From Schistocephalus solidus (taxonomy: Eukaryota > Platyhelminthes > Cestoda > Diphyllobothriidea > Diphyllobothriidae): DNA of 64,000 bases. Positions 20,424 through 33,504 of this stretch are shown one piece after another. Within the stretch, counting starts at the first letter, position 1, and every line of letters starts with the position of its first letter. The notes beneath the pieces are model-generated. The model saw only the letters and a program-made list of their open reading frames with translations. It made no database searches and had not been told where the DNA came from. A program made the position numbers and the translations under genes. The DNA lies in contig WEDG01001294.1 of NCBI GenBank assembly GCA_017591395.1, forward strand, positions 62,001 through 126,000, given 5' to 3'.

Positions 20424-22334
20424 CTGAAATGATTAGATGCAATTTCAAGGGATCGCTAAACTAGCTTCATTGTGTTCAGTTGTTTAGTTAAATTCAGTGG
20501 CTAAAAGTAAACTATGTTATGCTTTTCAAGGTACGTATCTTGATATGATTCCGAACCGCCGTTTTCGTGGTAAATTTTAACAGCAAACAAAAGAAGTTAA
20601 CCTTCACGTAACTACGAATGGTCTTTTTCATTTGCATGTCATGGCCAATGTTATGCTGACGGACTGGTCTAAATGCAACAAGACGTCATGGCAATAAACG
20701 ATGATCTATGTGGAGCTAAGATTTCAACGTTGAAGACTTGACTACGAGTTTCAACTGAATTCAAGCTATTCTGGTATCCGTCAGTAAATGGATTTGTGCA
20801 CGAAATGGTTCGTGTTGTTCTCAACGGACGGTGACCAGGAAGTATTTTTGATGTTGAAGGTAGGTCCTTTACCTTGACCCCACACTAGTGGGCTCTGTGA
20901 CGATGCATTGATGTGTAGTTCACCAGCATAAAAACAGTAAATGCAGGAATGCGGGACGGTAGCCAGTATTGATATGGAGATTCCAGTAAAACATCATTCA
21001 TTTTATCACGGTTCATCGGATCTGCTTTACTTCCACACTGTTGATAGAAGAAAGTATACTTGGGGGTGATCAGAGATTTTGTGAATTTTTATTTTTCAAA
21101 TATCCACTCCATCATGAATAAGTGAAAAGGGAAGTATCATCTCGGGTTTATTCGTAGTCTCCATATCAGTATTTGTGTAAATCTATATTTCAAAGGCAAA
21201 TTTTCTGAACGCGAACGTGTTCATGCAGTGTGAGAACAATTAAATCACTCGTTGCGGTTATGCTCAAAACGGTCGAGAAGTGTGCCGGCATCTTCGTATT
21301 TTAAATGTTGAGGTTAACGCAAGTAACCAATGACAATAAGGACTCCCAGGAAGTTACCATGAAACGATATCTTAGTGTAGAGTTCACGAAAGTTTTCCGT
21401 AGAAATTAGCATGAAAAAGGACCTGATCTTTAGGCAAGCGTTCACAGATTGGATCAAAATCCCTGATATGTTTGAAAGATGAATACATACGTAAACAGGT
21501 TTGCAGCAATAATAACCTTAACAAAATAACAGACACTTATAGAAGATTTGGTGAACTAGACTACGACAACAAATCTCCGTGCTCAGAAGGGAGTGAGGAA
21601 AGTGTTCAGTCTGGTAGTCACTTAACATAACAGGGTTTACTGATGAAAGGGCAATATAAAAAAATTTTCTAAGTTAAGTTGGTGAAGTCGTGTTATAAAA
21701 ATTTACTGCACCTGAGTAAGCTGACCAGTAACTTTCTATAAGTATTCAATACTTTACGTGCAATTTAAAAACTTAAAAGCAAAATATTTAGGAAATCACT
21801 TGCTGATGACCAACTGTGGTATACAGTGGGCACTCTTATATGACTCGCACCCATAGCATCTCCACGGAATTACCTGTTTAAATGCACACTTATGTATATG
21901 CATCCCAGATGAGGACGAAATTATTTAATCTCGATCAAATGAAGATGTTCTTGGGCAATTGAACAAGTATTAACAAATTATGACATTTTTTAAGATCGGA
22001 GAAATTTCTGTGTAAGAAGTATCTTATCTGTAGACTTATTAATGCATTTTGCGGACTGTACAATATCGACCATTACAAGATTAGATGATCTCTGCAGTTC
22101 GGAAATCCTATAAACACTAGCAGTGGTTGATTATCTTTAAAATTAATCAAAACTATACAACAGCTTATGTTGAACAATGACCTTTCCTAATGCGGAGTTT
22201 GAAGATAGCATAAAAGTTTAAAAGCGTGTAAAATACAACACCTTAAAATTTCCAAAAATAAGTACGTTAATGGATATTTTTTACACGTTTTCTTAAATGT
22301 CTTTGGATTTATAGGGCTATCGATTATCAATATT
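20424..22334 (-). other. Intron J-I, left part
   Basis: About 1.9 kb of AT-rich intron. I see no gene, repeat array or RNA. Confidence 0.4.
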
Positions 22335-22630
22335 CCAGATCTAAACTGGCAAGACGACGAGAGAGATGCTCAGTTATTAAACTGTTGGACTTCTTATCAA
22401 CAGGTTGTAGGTTTGAGCCTCGGATGGGCATCTCCCGGGCTAGGTATGGCTGGCTGATGATGAATAATGTGCCAGAAATGGCCATTCTCATCTCCCTTGT
22501 CTTTATCAACATTTAATCTTAACCGCTATGCATCTGCCGGCGGAGGTTATGACTAAGCCCAAAAGCAGAAGGGGACAATTGAGTTTCGTTAGTGATAGGT
22601 GAGGGTTCATCAACGAATATCGAACTTCAC
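22335..22630 (+). mobile_element. tRNA-derived SINE-like repeat, near full length
   Basis: Head ccagatctaaactggcaaga, a worn A-box region (gatgctcagttattaa), B-box-like gtaggtttgagcctcgg, then ggtatggctggctgatgatg, the core gtgccagaaatggccattc (about 22470), and the tail gagggttcatcaacgaat (about 22604). The layout (RNA polymerase III boxes, about 200-bp body, conserved tail) fits a tRNA-derived SINE. Confidence 0.7.
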
Positions 22631-23371
22631 CCACGAAATCCTTTCTTAGTATAAAATAATTTCAGCATTTATGGGTAAACTTTCGTGAAATACGCCACAT
22701 ATTGCAAATGAGTTTAGGCTTTACTTCTGTCTGGATCAGTCACTGTGGAAGGTCAGGCTAATATATTTTTTGCCCAATGACTGAGTTTACATTCTTATGA
22801 ATATCGGTCTTCGATCAATGCAGCATTCTTCTTAAATATCGAAAATATGGTATGTTGGTATTTATGAAATTGTTTCGCAAATACTTAGCACTGGACGCAC
22901 AGGCTTTCGTCCTTGTTAAAATACTGAGAAATATTATTACACAAATATGTTGCATGGCTTTCAAGTTAGAGATGCATGTTTGAATGCGCGTATGATCGTT
23001 TTGCCTTATGTCTTGTAGTAAGGAATGTGCGCTTGCTTGTTTTCTGTAATTTTTCTTTTACCGAAGTGCTAAAAAGCTGTGTTCTGATTTCAATTTCCAA
23101 TTTCGCAATTCCTTCTGTACCACTTCACTCACGGAGTACGAAAGGAAACAAAAATACCGTCTTCACACAAGCATCGGTTTTGCAGTTTCGCCAGAGCTTT
23201 CTGTTTGTGTAAGTGTTAGCAAGACATTTGATTGCGGATATGAGTTCACTATGAACTACCTTTGAAAATATTTCCTCCTCATTAAGCTAACAATAATTTT
23301 CAAATGAAATAAAATCGGACCACAAATTATCTTCAAGATGTCATTTAATTTGATTGAATGAGTACACTTAC

Positions 23372-23709
23372 CTCCTCAACAGTAAAGCCAGTGTGAGTGA
23401 ATTCAGCGGGAAAATGCAATGCAATTTTCCAAACAAATTCAATTTCTGGCCTTCCTATCCTCCGTATCATACGCGTGTGTGGTCTTATCCAGAAGGTTGG
23501 ATTAAGACTTGTGGCCACCCTTCCGACGTGCTTCCAATCACCGCCAGTCCATAGGTCACAGACAGACCACGGCTCACATTTTCCTGGGTATTGGCCGATG
23601 TGTAGAAGTATGGCGAGCACTTGTGGAATCCAAATCATGTCTAAAGTGTGCACGGATCTGATCTGACCATGTAGGATATCGTTATTGTCGAAAACTGAGT
23701 TTCTCATAA
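23372..23709 (-). CDS. FN3 gene, exon J
   Basis: This 338-nt exon enters in phase 1 (acceptor cccgttag, AG at 23711-23710) and leaves in phase 0 (donor GTAAGT at 23371-23366). The product includes NDILHGQIRSVHTLDMIWI, CEPWSVCDLWTGGDWKHVG, IGRPEIEFVWKIALHFPAEF and TGFTVEE. It is Trp-rich with paired Cys. The FN3 fit is poor, and it could be a divergent FN3 half or another extracellular fold. A decayed copy with an in-frame stop lies at 46490-46790. The acceptor pyrimidine tract is weak, so the 5' end could be elsewhere. Confidence 0.65.
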
Positions 23710-23765
23710 CTAACGGGTCTTCCTCTCATAAAGGTTTAAATCATAAAATAAACATGCGTACTTAC

Positions 23766-23805
23766 GCGAATGCTGTAGCATCATATGCTTGGAAATATAA
23801 ATCAC
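23766..23805 (-). CDS. FN3 gene, candidate 40-nt microexon
   Basis: An acceptor with AG at 23807-23806 (ataaaaatctcag) and a consensus donor GTAAGT at 23765-23760 bracket 40 nt. Phase 0 in and phase 1 out gives VIYISKHMMLQHS, which resembles an FN3 C strand and fits the phase 1 start of exon J. In the paralogous segment near 46.84 kb both splice sites are lost (GTAAGT became CTAAGT). The upstream exon needed to join its phase 0 start was not found. The call is tentative. Confidence 0.4.
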
Positions 23806-26077
23806 CTGAGATTTTTATTGATACATAGTAAAAGGAAATAAATTGTGAAAACTCTAAGGTTTTAACTTTATGCACAAAAAGCAGCATTAAAATGATTACA
23901 ACTGTGTGGAGTCTAAAAACAATATATTATATAATAAAACTGCTTGACTGTGCGGCTTTATGGAAAAAAAAATGCACGTGAAGGACAAGAGAGTGAAAGG
24001 GATTTGCTGCCAAAGCGTGCCACGGAGAAAGTAACATATATATTTGTCTCGTACGATTTGTTTATATATCGTTATTTTGTTAAATTTTCTTCGAGTGGCA
24101 ATCATGTTCTGTTTCTATTTTATTCTTAAATCTCGGATTTAATTGTTATGCTTATTGAGAACACTAATGCGCAGAAAAATCCTGGGTTTCAGGAGTTTAA
24201 TTTTAAAGCATTATGTATTACTGAGTATTAACTGCTCTGTACGACTAGCCATAGTCCACGTAATTTGAGGACAGAGATAGCGGCTTCTTGGTATTGCCCA
24301 AGAAGAATACACGGCAACCAATCTATGTGCCTGTTGTAAGACTTTTCTAATGGGGCATTCGACAAAACGGTTGGAAAAACTGGGAATTATTGTGCACATC
24401 GCCATGCCTGGTAGACGGATGTAGTGCTCAACGGGGGCATAAGTCGGTTCACTGCAAGTGAAACATGGACGACAATTCGGCTACGGTCGCATCAAGCTAA
24501 TTATCGTTGTACAGTGACGACGAGTGAATGTCCTGAAGGATTCACCTCCGATTGCGTCCGATCACTTGGTGCTGTAAAATGAACCAAATTGCGCACTTGT
24601 GAACTTGACGATTGACTGTGTAGCCGGCTTGAGGCCGTGCCTCTCACAGTTGCCTCGACGCCTCTTCATTCCCTCAGCTGAACAGCAGAACGGCGTAATC
24701 TGCATCGTAATCTGCATAGTTTTCAAACCCTAATCTGGACTTAAGGACCTGCGCTATTGCATACCGATCATGATTAAATTAAACAGGTATGAGCCAGTTT
24801 CGCAAACATTGTTGCCTTCTGCGCAGTTGACACCTCCTGCAAACGGATTTATCTTTTGGAGTTAGCCTTTGTTGCACATTGAGTTCGTTATTAACTTTGG
24901 TGCTACTGAAGTAGGTGGCAGTGATGATCATTGAAGTTAAACACAGCTGCATGAAGCAGGATCTTCAAGCGACCCATCCTTCAACCGGTACACTGTCGTG
25001 GCTCTGCAAAACATTTATTTGTACGACAGCTTTTTAAATGCAGTCAAGGCATGAGTTCGTAGTTATAGCGCCTTATCACCACAGAAATCGTCAACCTGAT
25101 ACTGTCAGTCTTATCGTGGCGGGCCCCAAGTTCTGGATGGGCGCTTTCTGCATGCTGATTGGAACCGATTGGCGTCATAACGTGAGCTGTGTACGCTAAT
25201 CTGTCTTATCCTCAATAAATTAGGTTACGAACCGTCAAATCATAACAAAGAGCTCTCTATCAGTGAATATGACAATGTGTTATAAGTTGAAGGTCATGTA
25301 TGGAATTTGGCGTGTGCTTTAAAAACTAAAACACCTGTTGCTTTTCATAAAAGAACCTTTGATATGCTTTGAAAGTGCCGCTGTATGGTGTCATGGAGTG
25401 ACAAATATTCGGACAAAGGTCATGATTCAAGGGCTGTTAAAGCCGCTGTTTAAGCAGCAAATGGAGGCGACAGTAGATGTAGATCTCACTAGATATGCAC
25501 CCGATGAACTTTTCGACAAAACATACCGGTATTGTAGAGTTGTGGTGTTATGATATTTTATTTGTGTGGGCTGTGTGTGATCCCATAACTAAATGCGCTG
25601 ATTGTGGTCTAAAAGATAACAGGGGCCACACACTCACGCGAGACTTAACCGTTAATCGATGACTTTAGCTATATGCGCGTGTGGTTACATGTCCTTGACG
25701 TAGACTTATAAGCCGCGGCGGTCACTGGGTCACATCCCATCACCTGTAGGTTAAAGGGCTCAGATAGTTAACCGGTGCATGACGGAAGGAAAAAAGAGAG
25801 TGAGGAAAACATTGGGAAGTCATTTTCATGGCATCTGAGGGCATTCCTCGCGGTGATAAATTTGACGCGATGTATACTGTGACTTGGAAGGTTGCTAAGG
25901 GACGAGATGACTCTACCCGTCTCAGGTTTACAAGTTAGGTTACAATGTCTCCTCCTGAATGAGGCCTCTGTGAAACTTTCCTCGGCGTATGTGTAAGGAT
26001 GCCCTGTATGCTCACCTAAATAGGGCACAGGTGTACGAACCGCCCACAATATGCACAGCTTTTGCGCCGTATTCCGG

Positions 26078-26200
26078 GTAAATTAGGTGAGGGTTTAGGA
26101 CTAAGATCAGAGTTAAGGTCAGGATTAGGTTCAAGGTTAGGGTTTGCGTTAGAGTTGACTGTAGGGTTGACTGTTGGGGTAGAGCAAGGGTTAAAAAAGG
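26078..26200. repeat. Degenerate TTAGGG-like hexamer tract
   Basis: Elements such as gtgagggtttagg, aaggtcaggattaggttc, aggttagggtttgcgttag and gtagggttgactg occur in close succession. This looks like decayed telomere-type satellite. Confidence 0.55.
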
Positions 26201-26824
26201 TGAACGTTCAATTTTATTTTAGGATAAGTGTAAGAGTACGGACACGGAGTCTTTACCTGTCACGACGTTTATCGCAGCGCCGCCTATTTTAAGTGGGCAA
26301 GACGGTTCCCATTCCCGTGTACTTTTTAGGCGGTGAGTCCAGGCATCCTTACCGGCGTGAGTTCCGAGCCACCACTATGGATGCCTGGTACATACTGTGG
26401 GGACCAGCGCAGTGTGCGACCCGCAGACGAATTGTTTGGGTTTGTCAAAAACTGCGCCCATGCCCGCCTCAGGTCACTCAGGCCACTCGCGAACAAGATA
26501 TGGGAGAGGATAGAGTCAGTATTAAATGCCACTCAATATGTGCCTCAATTTACTACTTCACGCACAAGTCACCGGCAGTTATGCTCACTCTGCGTGGCAC
26601 GTGATTGGGAAAATCTAATTCCCATGCCGTCTGCCCTTGGAAAAATTCAGTGGAAATGACCGACGTCAATTTCAAATTTAGGATGTTGGGAAGGTCACCG
26701 ACAAATAATGAATTGCTTTACGTCATGAGCCAGTGAGAGCACACGCAATACTCAATCTTGCGTTTAGTTGGCCACTGATCGGTTGCCTCAAGTGCCTTCA
26801 CCACTTTATTCAACGCATACCGTC

Positions 26825-26868
26825 TTATTATTATTATTATTATTAGTAGTAGTAGTAGTAGTATTAGC
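26825..26868. repeat. TTA/GTA microsatellite
   Basis: Uninterrupted (TTA)n passes into (GTA)n, ending gtattag. Confidence 0.9.
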
Positions 26869-27589
26869 TAGGTTTAGCTGCTGGGCCCTAAACTGCAGGC
26901 TAGCAGATCAGACCGAACCACAGTGGCAGGTTCAGTAATGCCCAGGTGCCGATAACCAGTAACAACAAGAACACTTTTAAATACTCTTTTTCTAGTTTTT
27001 AAGTTGAATCGATGTTATAATAACAGCCAACCTGCGATTGCTGACCACCATGTACCCCTAACGCATATGATTCACAAATGTCCGGAACAATCAGACAGAG
27101 TACTCCTCGCGTAGCAGGTCATTGTTTAGATAGTGACACGGAGTGCACGCAGTCGGGAAGTGATCGAAATGCGCGCCGACGACCAAGTGAACAACACAAC
27201 GGGTGTCCACTGGCGGCCGCAATTCTCGTTGACCGAGTAACTAGGCCACTGGCGCAGCATACAACTGATAGCGTTCAGGTTAGGGGTGGTTTGCAGATAC
27301 ACGGACGCAAACATGACTTCGTCTGCAAATGACTGGCCACTAAACCAGCCAAGTTGGAGAGCATCAAGAAGGCATTGTTAAATATCAACATCAAGTCGAT
27401 TAAAATTGTCGTAAAATCGTATCACAGCAACTACTGAAAAACTGTTCGCTGAGGCAATTACTTCCACGCCATAAATATGCATTCAAGTTTCCAACCACAG
27501 AACAAATATGGTTTATAAAAGTAAGTACCAGCGCATAGACGTCTTGCTGAGGAAAAACGGCACATGTAACATCTTTTGTTTTTCAAGGT

Positions 27590-27950
27590 GGAACCTGTAA
27601 TCGATAGTTTTTGGATGCTGAAATTAGGACTTAAGGTTTTAAGAGGTCCAGTTTCTAGGATTAAGATTAGTGAAAGCATTTTAACGTGAGGATTATGGCT
27701 ATGTTTTCGTTTAGAAATTTGAGATAAATATCAGTGTTAAGTTCAGAATTTTGGGTTTCTAAGCAAGGGATTTTAAGGTAAGAGTTAAAGTAAGATGTTA
27801 AGGTTAGCTTAGTTTTAATTTAACGATCACGGTTAATGTTTCAAGATTTGGATTAGGGCTGTGGTTTTAAGTTTACGCCTGATATTATTTTTCAACGGTT
27901 AAGTTTAGCATTAGGGTTTGAAGCTTAGCTTTAGACGTTAAAATTAGCTC
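27590..27950. repeat. Long degenerate TTAGGG/TTAAGG-like tract
   Basis: Repeated ttaggact, ttaaggtttt, ggattaagattag, gttaaggttagc, attagggctgtgg and attagggtttgaag extend over about 360 bp. It is the most eroded of the four such tracts. Confidence 0.5.
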
Positions 27951-28676
27951 ACCCAGACACGCCAAACGGCTCCTGCCTGCTAATTTGTATTAACTTGATA
28001 TTTTGATTGATTTATTATTTATCTTTCCGATACTTTCAATTTTTATGCGGTTTTTATGAGGTCAACCTCTGTTTTGTCTTTTATAGATGCATCTTTTCAT
28101 TGCTTGGTGCTTTGGTTATTTTTAAATTTTTTTCCGAATTAGGCTATTCAAGGAACTGCGGTTTTTCATATTTTTTTAAATTGTGTTCTCAAGAGTTTAC
28201 TGATTGATGATGTACTCAAACAAGATAATTACGTAAACATAATTTTTGGAATCAATTCCTTGCTGGTAACCGCTTCTTTTATCGCCACCCGTGTAACCCA
28301 TGATACCACTATTCCCATGATACAGGCATCCTTGTTTTATAAGTAGGGCTGTATACGATACCATTTTTCTCGCTTTAGTGCGTTTATAGCTCTGATAAAG
28401 ACAAATAAGGAAATGAATGTGTTGACTGCGATGAATGATATTGTGGCATCACACACTTTCCCACGTTCAGACGATTCCTCAAACGCTTCTTCAAAACCTA
28501 CTACCAAAACACGGATACGCTACTGAGGTCAGGAGGTTACAAAACGAATGCGGAGGCTGTCATTTAGCACCGCAATTAACCATAGATGGCAGGAACCCGA
28601 GCTCTTAGTAAGAAACCAGCGAATACGGATTTTTCGTCTGATACGAAGACAGCTCGAACGTCGTAGTCCGAGTATG

Positions 28677-28925
28677 CTCACCGTATGCTCCACAGCATGG
28701 TGGTGCACTCACAGTGACATGCACCTAGATTATTTTAAAGCGATTGTAGATTTGCACTGCAGCTACCGTACGCTCGCTTCGCCTATCCGTCTGTGCCCAC
28801 TGTTAAGATAGACAGGAGGTGGTGTCAGACGCAGGTAACTACCGCGGCCAGAGACGCTTTTGACCGGGACGTCACAACATTATCTGATCCCACGGAGTCG
28901 GAGTGACATAAATGGAAAGAGTGTT
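28677..28925 (-). mobile_element. Zinc-finger LINE, 3' UTR fragment
   Basis: caccgtatgctccaca, ctgcagctaccg, tgttaagatagaca, gcggccagaga and gatcccacggagtcggagtg match the 3' end region of the zinc-finger LINE at 36.42-36.67 kb in order. The element sense is minus. No coding part remains. Confidence 0.6.
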
Positions 28926-31900
28926 TGGTGCGGCGTGAGCCTGCACCTTCCCGTGCCAACACGCCCCTGCCCCCATGTTCGGAATTTGTTATGGGAGCTC
29001 AACCGGGATAACTCCTCTGCCGTGCATTGATCTGGCGCCGATGTGGGCCAAGCGCATCTACCATGTGCTCCATTTAGGGGCACACGTTGTTGTTGAGAGC
29101 AACCTGCTTGGACACAGGTTTACTGGTCGCAGATTGAACAGCCCATGCATCATACTTCAAATTCGGTCCACAGACCCACATGAGATAATCGAGTCCAGTG
29201 ATCTCGTGTTTGTCCAGCGCAGCCACCACGCAGCCCGTATAGGAGGCCCACTCGTCTATCGACGCGAGCATGTCCATTTGTGCTTTTCAATATGCAATGT
29301 ATCTCAGCTAATGCACGACAAGAGCTGCATTTCGTGAACTACGCATAAAAAACCAGCCTAGTAGCAGGTTATCTTCACTTTAAATACACGGTGCCATCAT
29401 CGAGATGGGAAAACTGCGGCTTTTTGCGAATCCTATCAGGGTCGGTTGTTTTCTGTGTTCACTTATATTGGAATAAGAGTTAATAAGCGATCACTCAAAG
29501 AAACCACTTTATTACAACGCGACCAACGATACCTACGCGAAAGATATGCACTAATTGGCAGAATGAATATACATAAAACTGAACAGTATATCGTCGGAGT
29601 TTCTACTCTCCTTGTCTCTGTAAACTCCATATAAATTTTCCTTACCTTTGGTGCGTAAAGGTGTAGACTTTGAAACTGTGAGTTAAAATTTTGTGGTTGA
29701 GATAATGTTTTCCTTATTTAAAAACTTAAATAATATTCAGTTTGTCATTTCGTTTATTTTGCTAAGGCTTTTAATAACAAACGGTTCTATGCTGACCAAA
29801 TAACGCACTACAGGGGCAGTTCTGCTGAAAATATTAAATTACATTTTACCATTGCGTAAAGCTCTTTCGCGTCATTTCAGGGTCTCTGTCGTGACATTTA
29901 ATGCATCAGTAAACTCCTCTTCCATCTTAATTTTCTTATTTTTCCGTTCCTCTGAATGCGGAATCCAGTTGGTACCTTTAAAATATCTTTTTTGGATAAA
30001 TTGCCCTACGTCTTAAAAGTTATTTGACCACTTTTTAACTTTGTTCACTAAGGAAGGAGTTTCGTTGGTGCATTTCATATTGCTAAGTATTCTTTCTGAG
30101 CATCGCTTCACCTTGCGCAGAAGGTTAGCTATAGCTGGCTTGACCGTAGTTATGCAGCATGCATTATTTTTCTTGGCCTTATTTAACTGCTGCTGTTAAA
30201 ATCCTTGTACTGCGAGTATGCTCGTGCCAAACTTACTTTAAACCACAACTTTTATCAAGTGCGGAAGCAAGATGAAAAGTGTTGACTGCTCTTGCTCTAA
30301 ACCTCCGATGACGAATTCAGACAATACCGGCGGTAAATACAAACAAACTTATTCGAGTTAATCATCTTGTATACATAGATCCAAAAGTTATTAAAACAAA
30401 ATACACAAGAGATTGGAGGTAAGAAATTTGTTCTTAGCTTGAGAGCTTTTGTATCAAATGTTTCATCTGATTCCGTTATCGACAGAAAACTCAAAACGTA
30501 AGCCGGCATTCAGGGAAGCAATTCGTTTTTAAGGTCACATAAAACGATGGAAGGTAATATTTTACGTATATATACCTATGTCCGAAGTACGGTATAACGT
30601 CTTAGCCATATATATATATGTTGTTATAGTTATTATAGTTATACGTACGCAGTTAGAGTGTGAACATAAAGAATTGAATCAATAATCGATAGTGAGCTTA
30701 TAGCCAAGCTCCTCCAAAAACAAGGTTGAATGCATGATATTATTTACGAAATCGACTGCTTACTTACCAGGTCTTGTAAGAGATCTGATTTACTGGAGTA
30801 AATTGACTACATAAGTTAACCGGTTTTGAACGGCCACAAGCGAATCAGAGGCTTCGGACGAAAATCACAATCACAGGCCGTAGCACACTGGTCGCCAGAG
30901 CTTGCGTAAACTATGACCTCCTCGCATCGCACTTGGTGCAGGCACAGAATTCCAGCGGACTTGACCACGTCGTGCTTTCAGTGAGCGACCTTGTAAGCGT
31001 TCGCGCTGGCGGAAAAGTGTTGACTTCTCATGGCTAGTAACATTTAGTAATGCACGTCAACAGTCATTTTGAAAAGGTGCAAACTATTTATCTTGAACAG
31101 TGGTTGAACAGTTGTCAGGAATGATCGGTAGATTTCATGTGCGAAAAATAATCCGTCTGTGCCCGGTGTTAAGATAGAGCTAAGAAGACTGGGGGTGGTG
31201 TCGGATGCAGGTGACAAGCGCGGCCAGAGATAAAGCCATTTTTTCATTGAATTGGCGTTGGGATTAGAAATTGATTCTTTAAATTAAGAGCAAATGCAAC
31301 TACCAATGGTTTTCAACAATTCGGACAACAGTTCCTACGTTCAACTCCGGCCCAGGATAAAGGAAGTCCTGGGCTGTGTTTGGTGGAGCATGGTAGGCAT
31401 AATTCACTTTGAGCTACCAGAGTAAGGTCAGAAAATAACAGCAAACATCTGTTGTCTACAAGTAGAGTGGTTGAATCAATGTTTTGCCGAGCAACAGAAA
31501 AGTTGGCATTCTGCTGCATGAAGAGAAGTGACTTAATTCCGCCTGGCAGACCTAAAACAAGATCAAAGAATTAGGGGAAAACTTTCACCCTATCCACCCG
31601 AGTCACCTGATTCCGCAACAACCAAATACATTTGTTCAGTTTCCTACAGTGCTTTCTGGACCAAAATCTTTCCAAAAAAGTAGATGATGTCAAAACTGAA
31701 CTTTTTGCATTCCTTAATTATAAACAACTTTACTCTTTCAACGATGGTATTGAAAACCTCGTTTCGAGGTGGGCAATAGAAGTGAATAGCGAGGAGGATG
31801 ATAAAACTGAGTAAACAATAAAATGCTTTTCGTGCCTGTTATCTACGAAATTCCGATACGCCTAATATGGTTTACATTTGTCAACCAGAGCCACCGGTAA

Positions 31901-33504
31901 TTTAATTTGGGTAGAAAGCCTACTGGTGTAGTAACCGCGCTCCTATTCGCCTAGCAGCAAAGTTTTTCATAAAATTAACTTTTATTTATTTTCCGTTCAC
32001 TCACTACTGCCTTGACTTGAAACAAATGCAATGATGGACAGAATAAGGTATCTCCTGGCCAAAATAAAGTGCTGCGCTATTCTCACATACATGCGATCCA
32101 AGCCTATATTTTCCAAACGTTAGGCAACGCTTTCACGTCCCGAAAATTAACCTGCTCATGTTCCCTACCCATGATTAGACCTTTTCCCAATACAACGTGC
32201 ACTGCTGCCCCAGGAGATGGGCAGCACCTGCTATTGCACACCATTACCCAGCCGCCATGCACCACGCTTCTTTGGCTTGAAGGTAAATATAGGCCGCCCT
32301 TTCAGACTTCTTCGATGTGAATGCACGCATAACCTTGTTCCCGTGATGCAGATTATGTTAGTCCAACGATAAGGACAAACAGTTAACAAACACAAACCTC
32401 TGTAGTCACCCGACTCCGTGCGCACTACTGGCTGTCTGGTCCCCACCAATTCTGGCTTTCCAAACCAAAGAAGCATTATCAAAACTGACTGACTCTCCGC
32501 ACATTCTCACACTTGGGACGCTGCTCTCGTGGCTATCGGAAGTGTTCTTGCCCAGACGCCACCGTCTTCCAACCCCTTCTCCGAATGCACTATCCTCCCA
32601 ATCGGCGTCCCACTTCTTCTCCATTCTCACACAGCATGGGTCCTGAGGATCGTAGTGGCTAGGGTTTTCCCCTAATAAATTAGGCTCTTTCGATACCTTT
32701 GCCGGTAATCTCTACTGAATCAAGGCCCGTTCAGTATCCTTTCACGTTGCACGACAGCGAAAAGTATACGCATATCTCACCGCCAGACTTCCCCTCTCCT
32801 TTCTCGTCCTCTCCCTTTCATGTTCACGAGAGAATTAGAATATTATTACTCCCAGTATCTGTTAGGCCTGAACACCCAAAATCCGCTCTCCACCACTAAT
32901 GCATATTAGCAACCTTCAATTTTCCCTGCCTTACTGAAATTTGCTATATTCGTGTAGAGATCTGAGGACGAAAATGAAACCACACATCTACCGAATTCAA
33001 CTTTCTGCGTGCTTAGCTTGGCATCATCAGGGCATATCCGAGCTTATACAAGTTTCCTGTAGATGAAAAAGCCCTCCAGATGACAATAGCTATTAAGCTA
33101 CCAAAAGCGAATTGTAGTGAATAGGCGCATCCTAAGTTCTTGCTGAAAAGAAGATTAAGTCGTGATCAATACGATGACAGGTTTATTAGTCTGGGATTTC
33201 GAACTCGAACAGGAGTTCATCCTCAGAAGCTGTTGAAGTGCAACTACCGTGCGTACCGTGGAGGTCTGTTTCGCGTCTTCTGGCTCACAGTGGTCCCATT
33301 GCCTGGTGCCGGCGTTTGTACTTGGTGACGATGTGAGCCGCACCACCTGACTGTGTGGGCGTAGCGCGCGATAACACGGGGTAAGTCAAAATGTCAAAAT
33401 GATGTAGTTTAAGCGATATCATGTCTGGCCAAAACGAGACAAGAAGTGAAGCGTACGACGTTGGACGTAGAGTTCATTAACTTGAAACCCGAGGTCAATA
33501 TCAA
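28926..33504. other. Mostly unannotated stretch
   Basis: A scrap of the same zinc-finger LINE UTR lies at about 31150-31245 (ccgtctgtgcccggtgttaa, gcggccagagata). A 120-codon frame at 28975-29337 and others show no recognisable domain. I see no RNA gene or exon I could defend. Confidence 0.4.

Larger units (their letters stand above)
22839..25380. repeat. Segmental duplication, source copy (contains exon J)
   Basis: This segment is alignable in order with 44.2-49.95 kb. Landmarks: ggctttcaagttagagatg (22956) with gctttcaagttagaaatgtg (44425) and ggctttcaagatagcaatg (45991); exon J with 46490-46790; gggaattattgtgcacat (24381) with ggaaattattgtgcacagt (47273); aagctaattatcg (24494) with the same string (47404); gtgctgtaaaatgaa (24571) with gtgctgtaaaatgaag (48762); and accgattggcgtcataacgt (25167) with accgattggcgttataatgc (49718). 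Confidence 0.8.
25381..28676. other. Unannotated stretch right of the FN3 exons
   Basis: It contains two degenerate TTAGGG-like tracts and a TTA/GTA microsatellite, listed separately. Open frames at 26293-26659 and 27078-27332 show no domain I recognise. No exon of the FN3 gene could be confirmed here. Confidence 0.4.

Noticed and set aside
26822..26868. Short TTA/GTA array considered as a CRISPR or satellite
   Set aside because: It is a simple trinucleotide microsatellite. No spacers or repeats of CRISPR type exist anywhere in the window.
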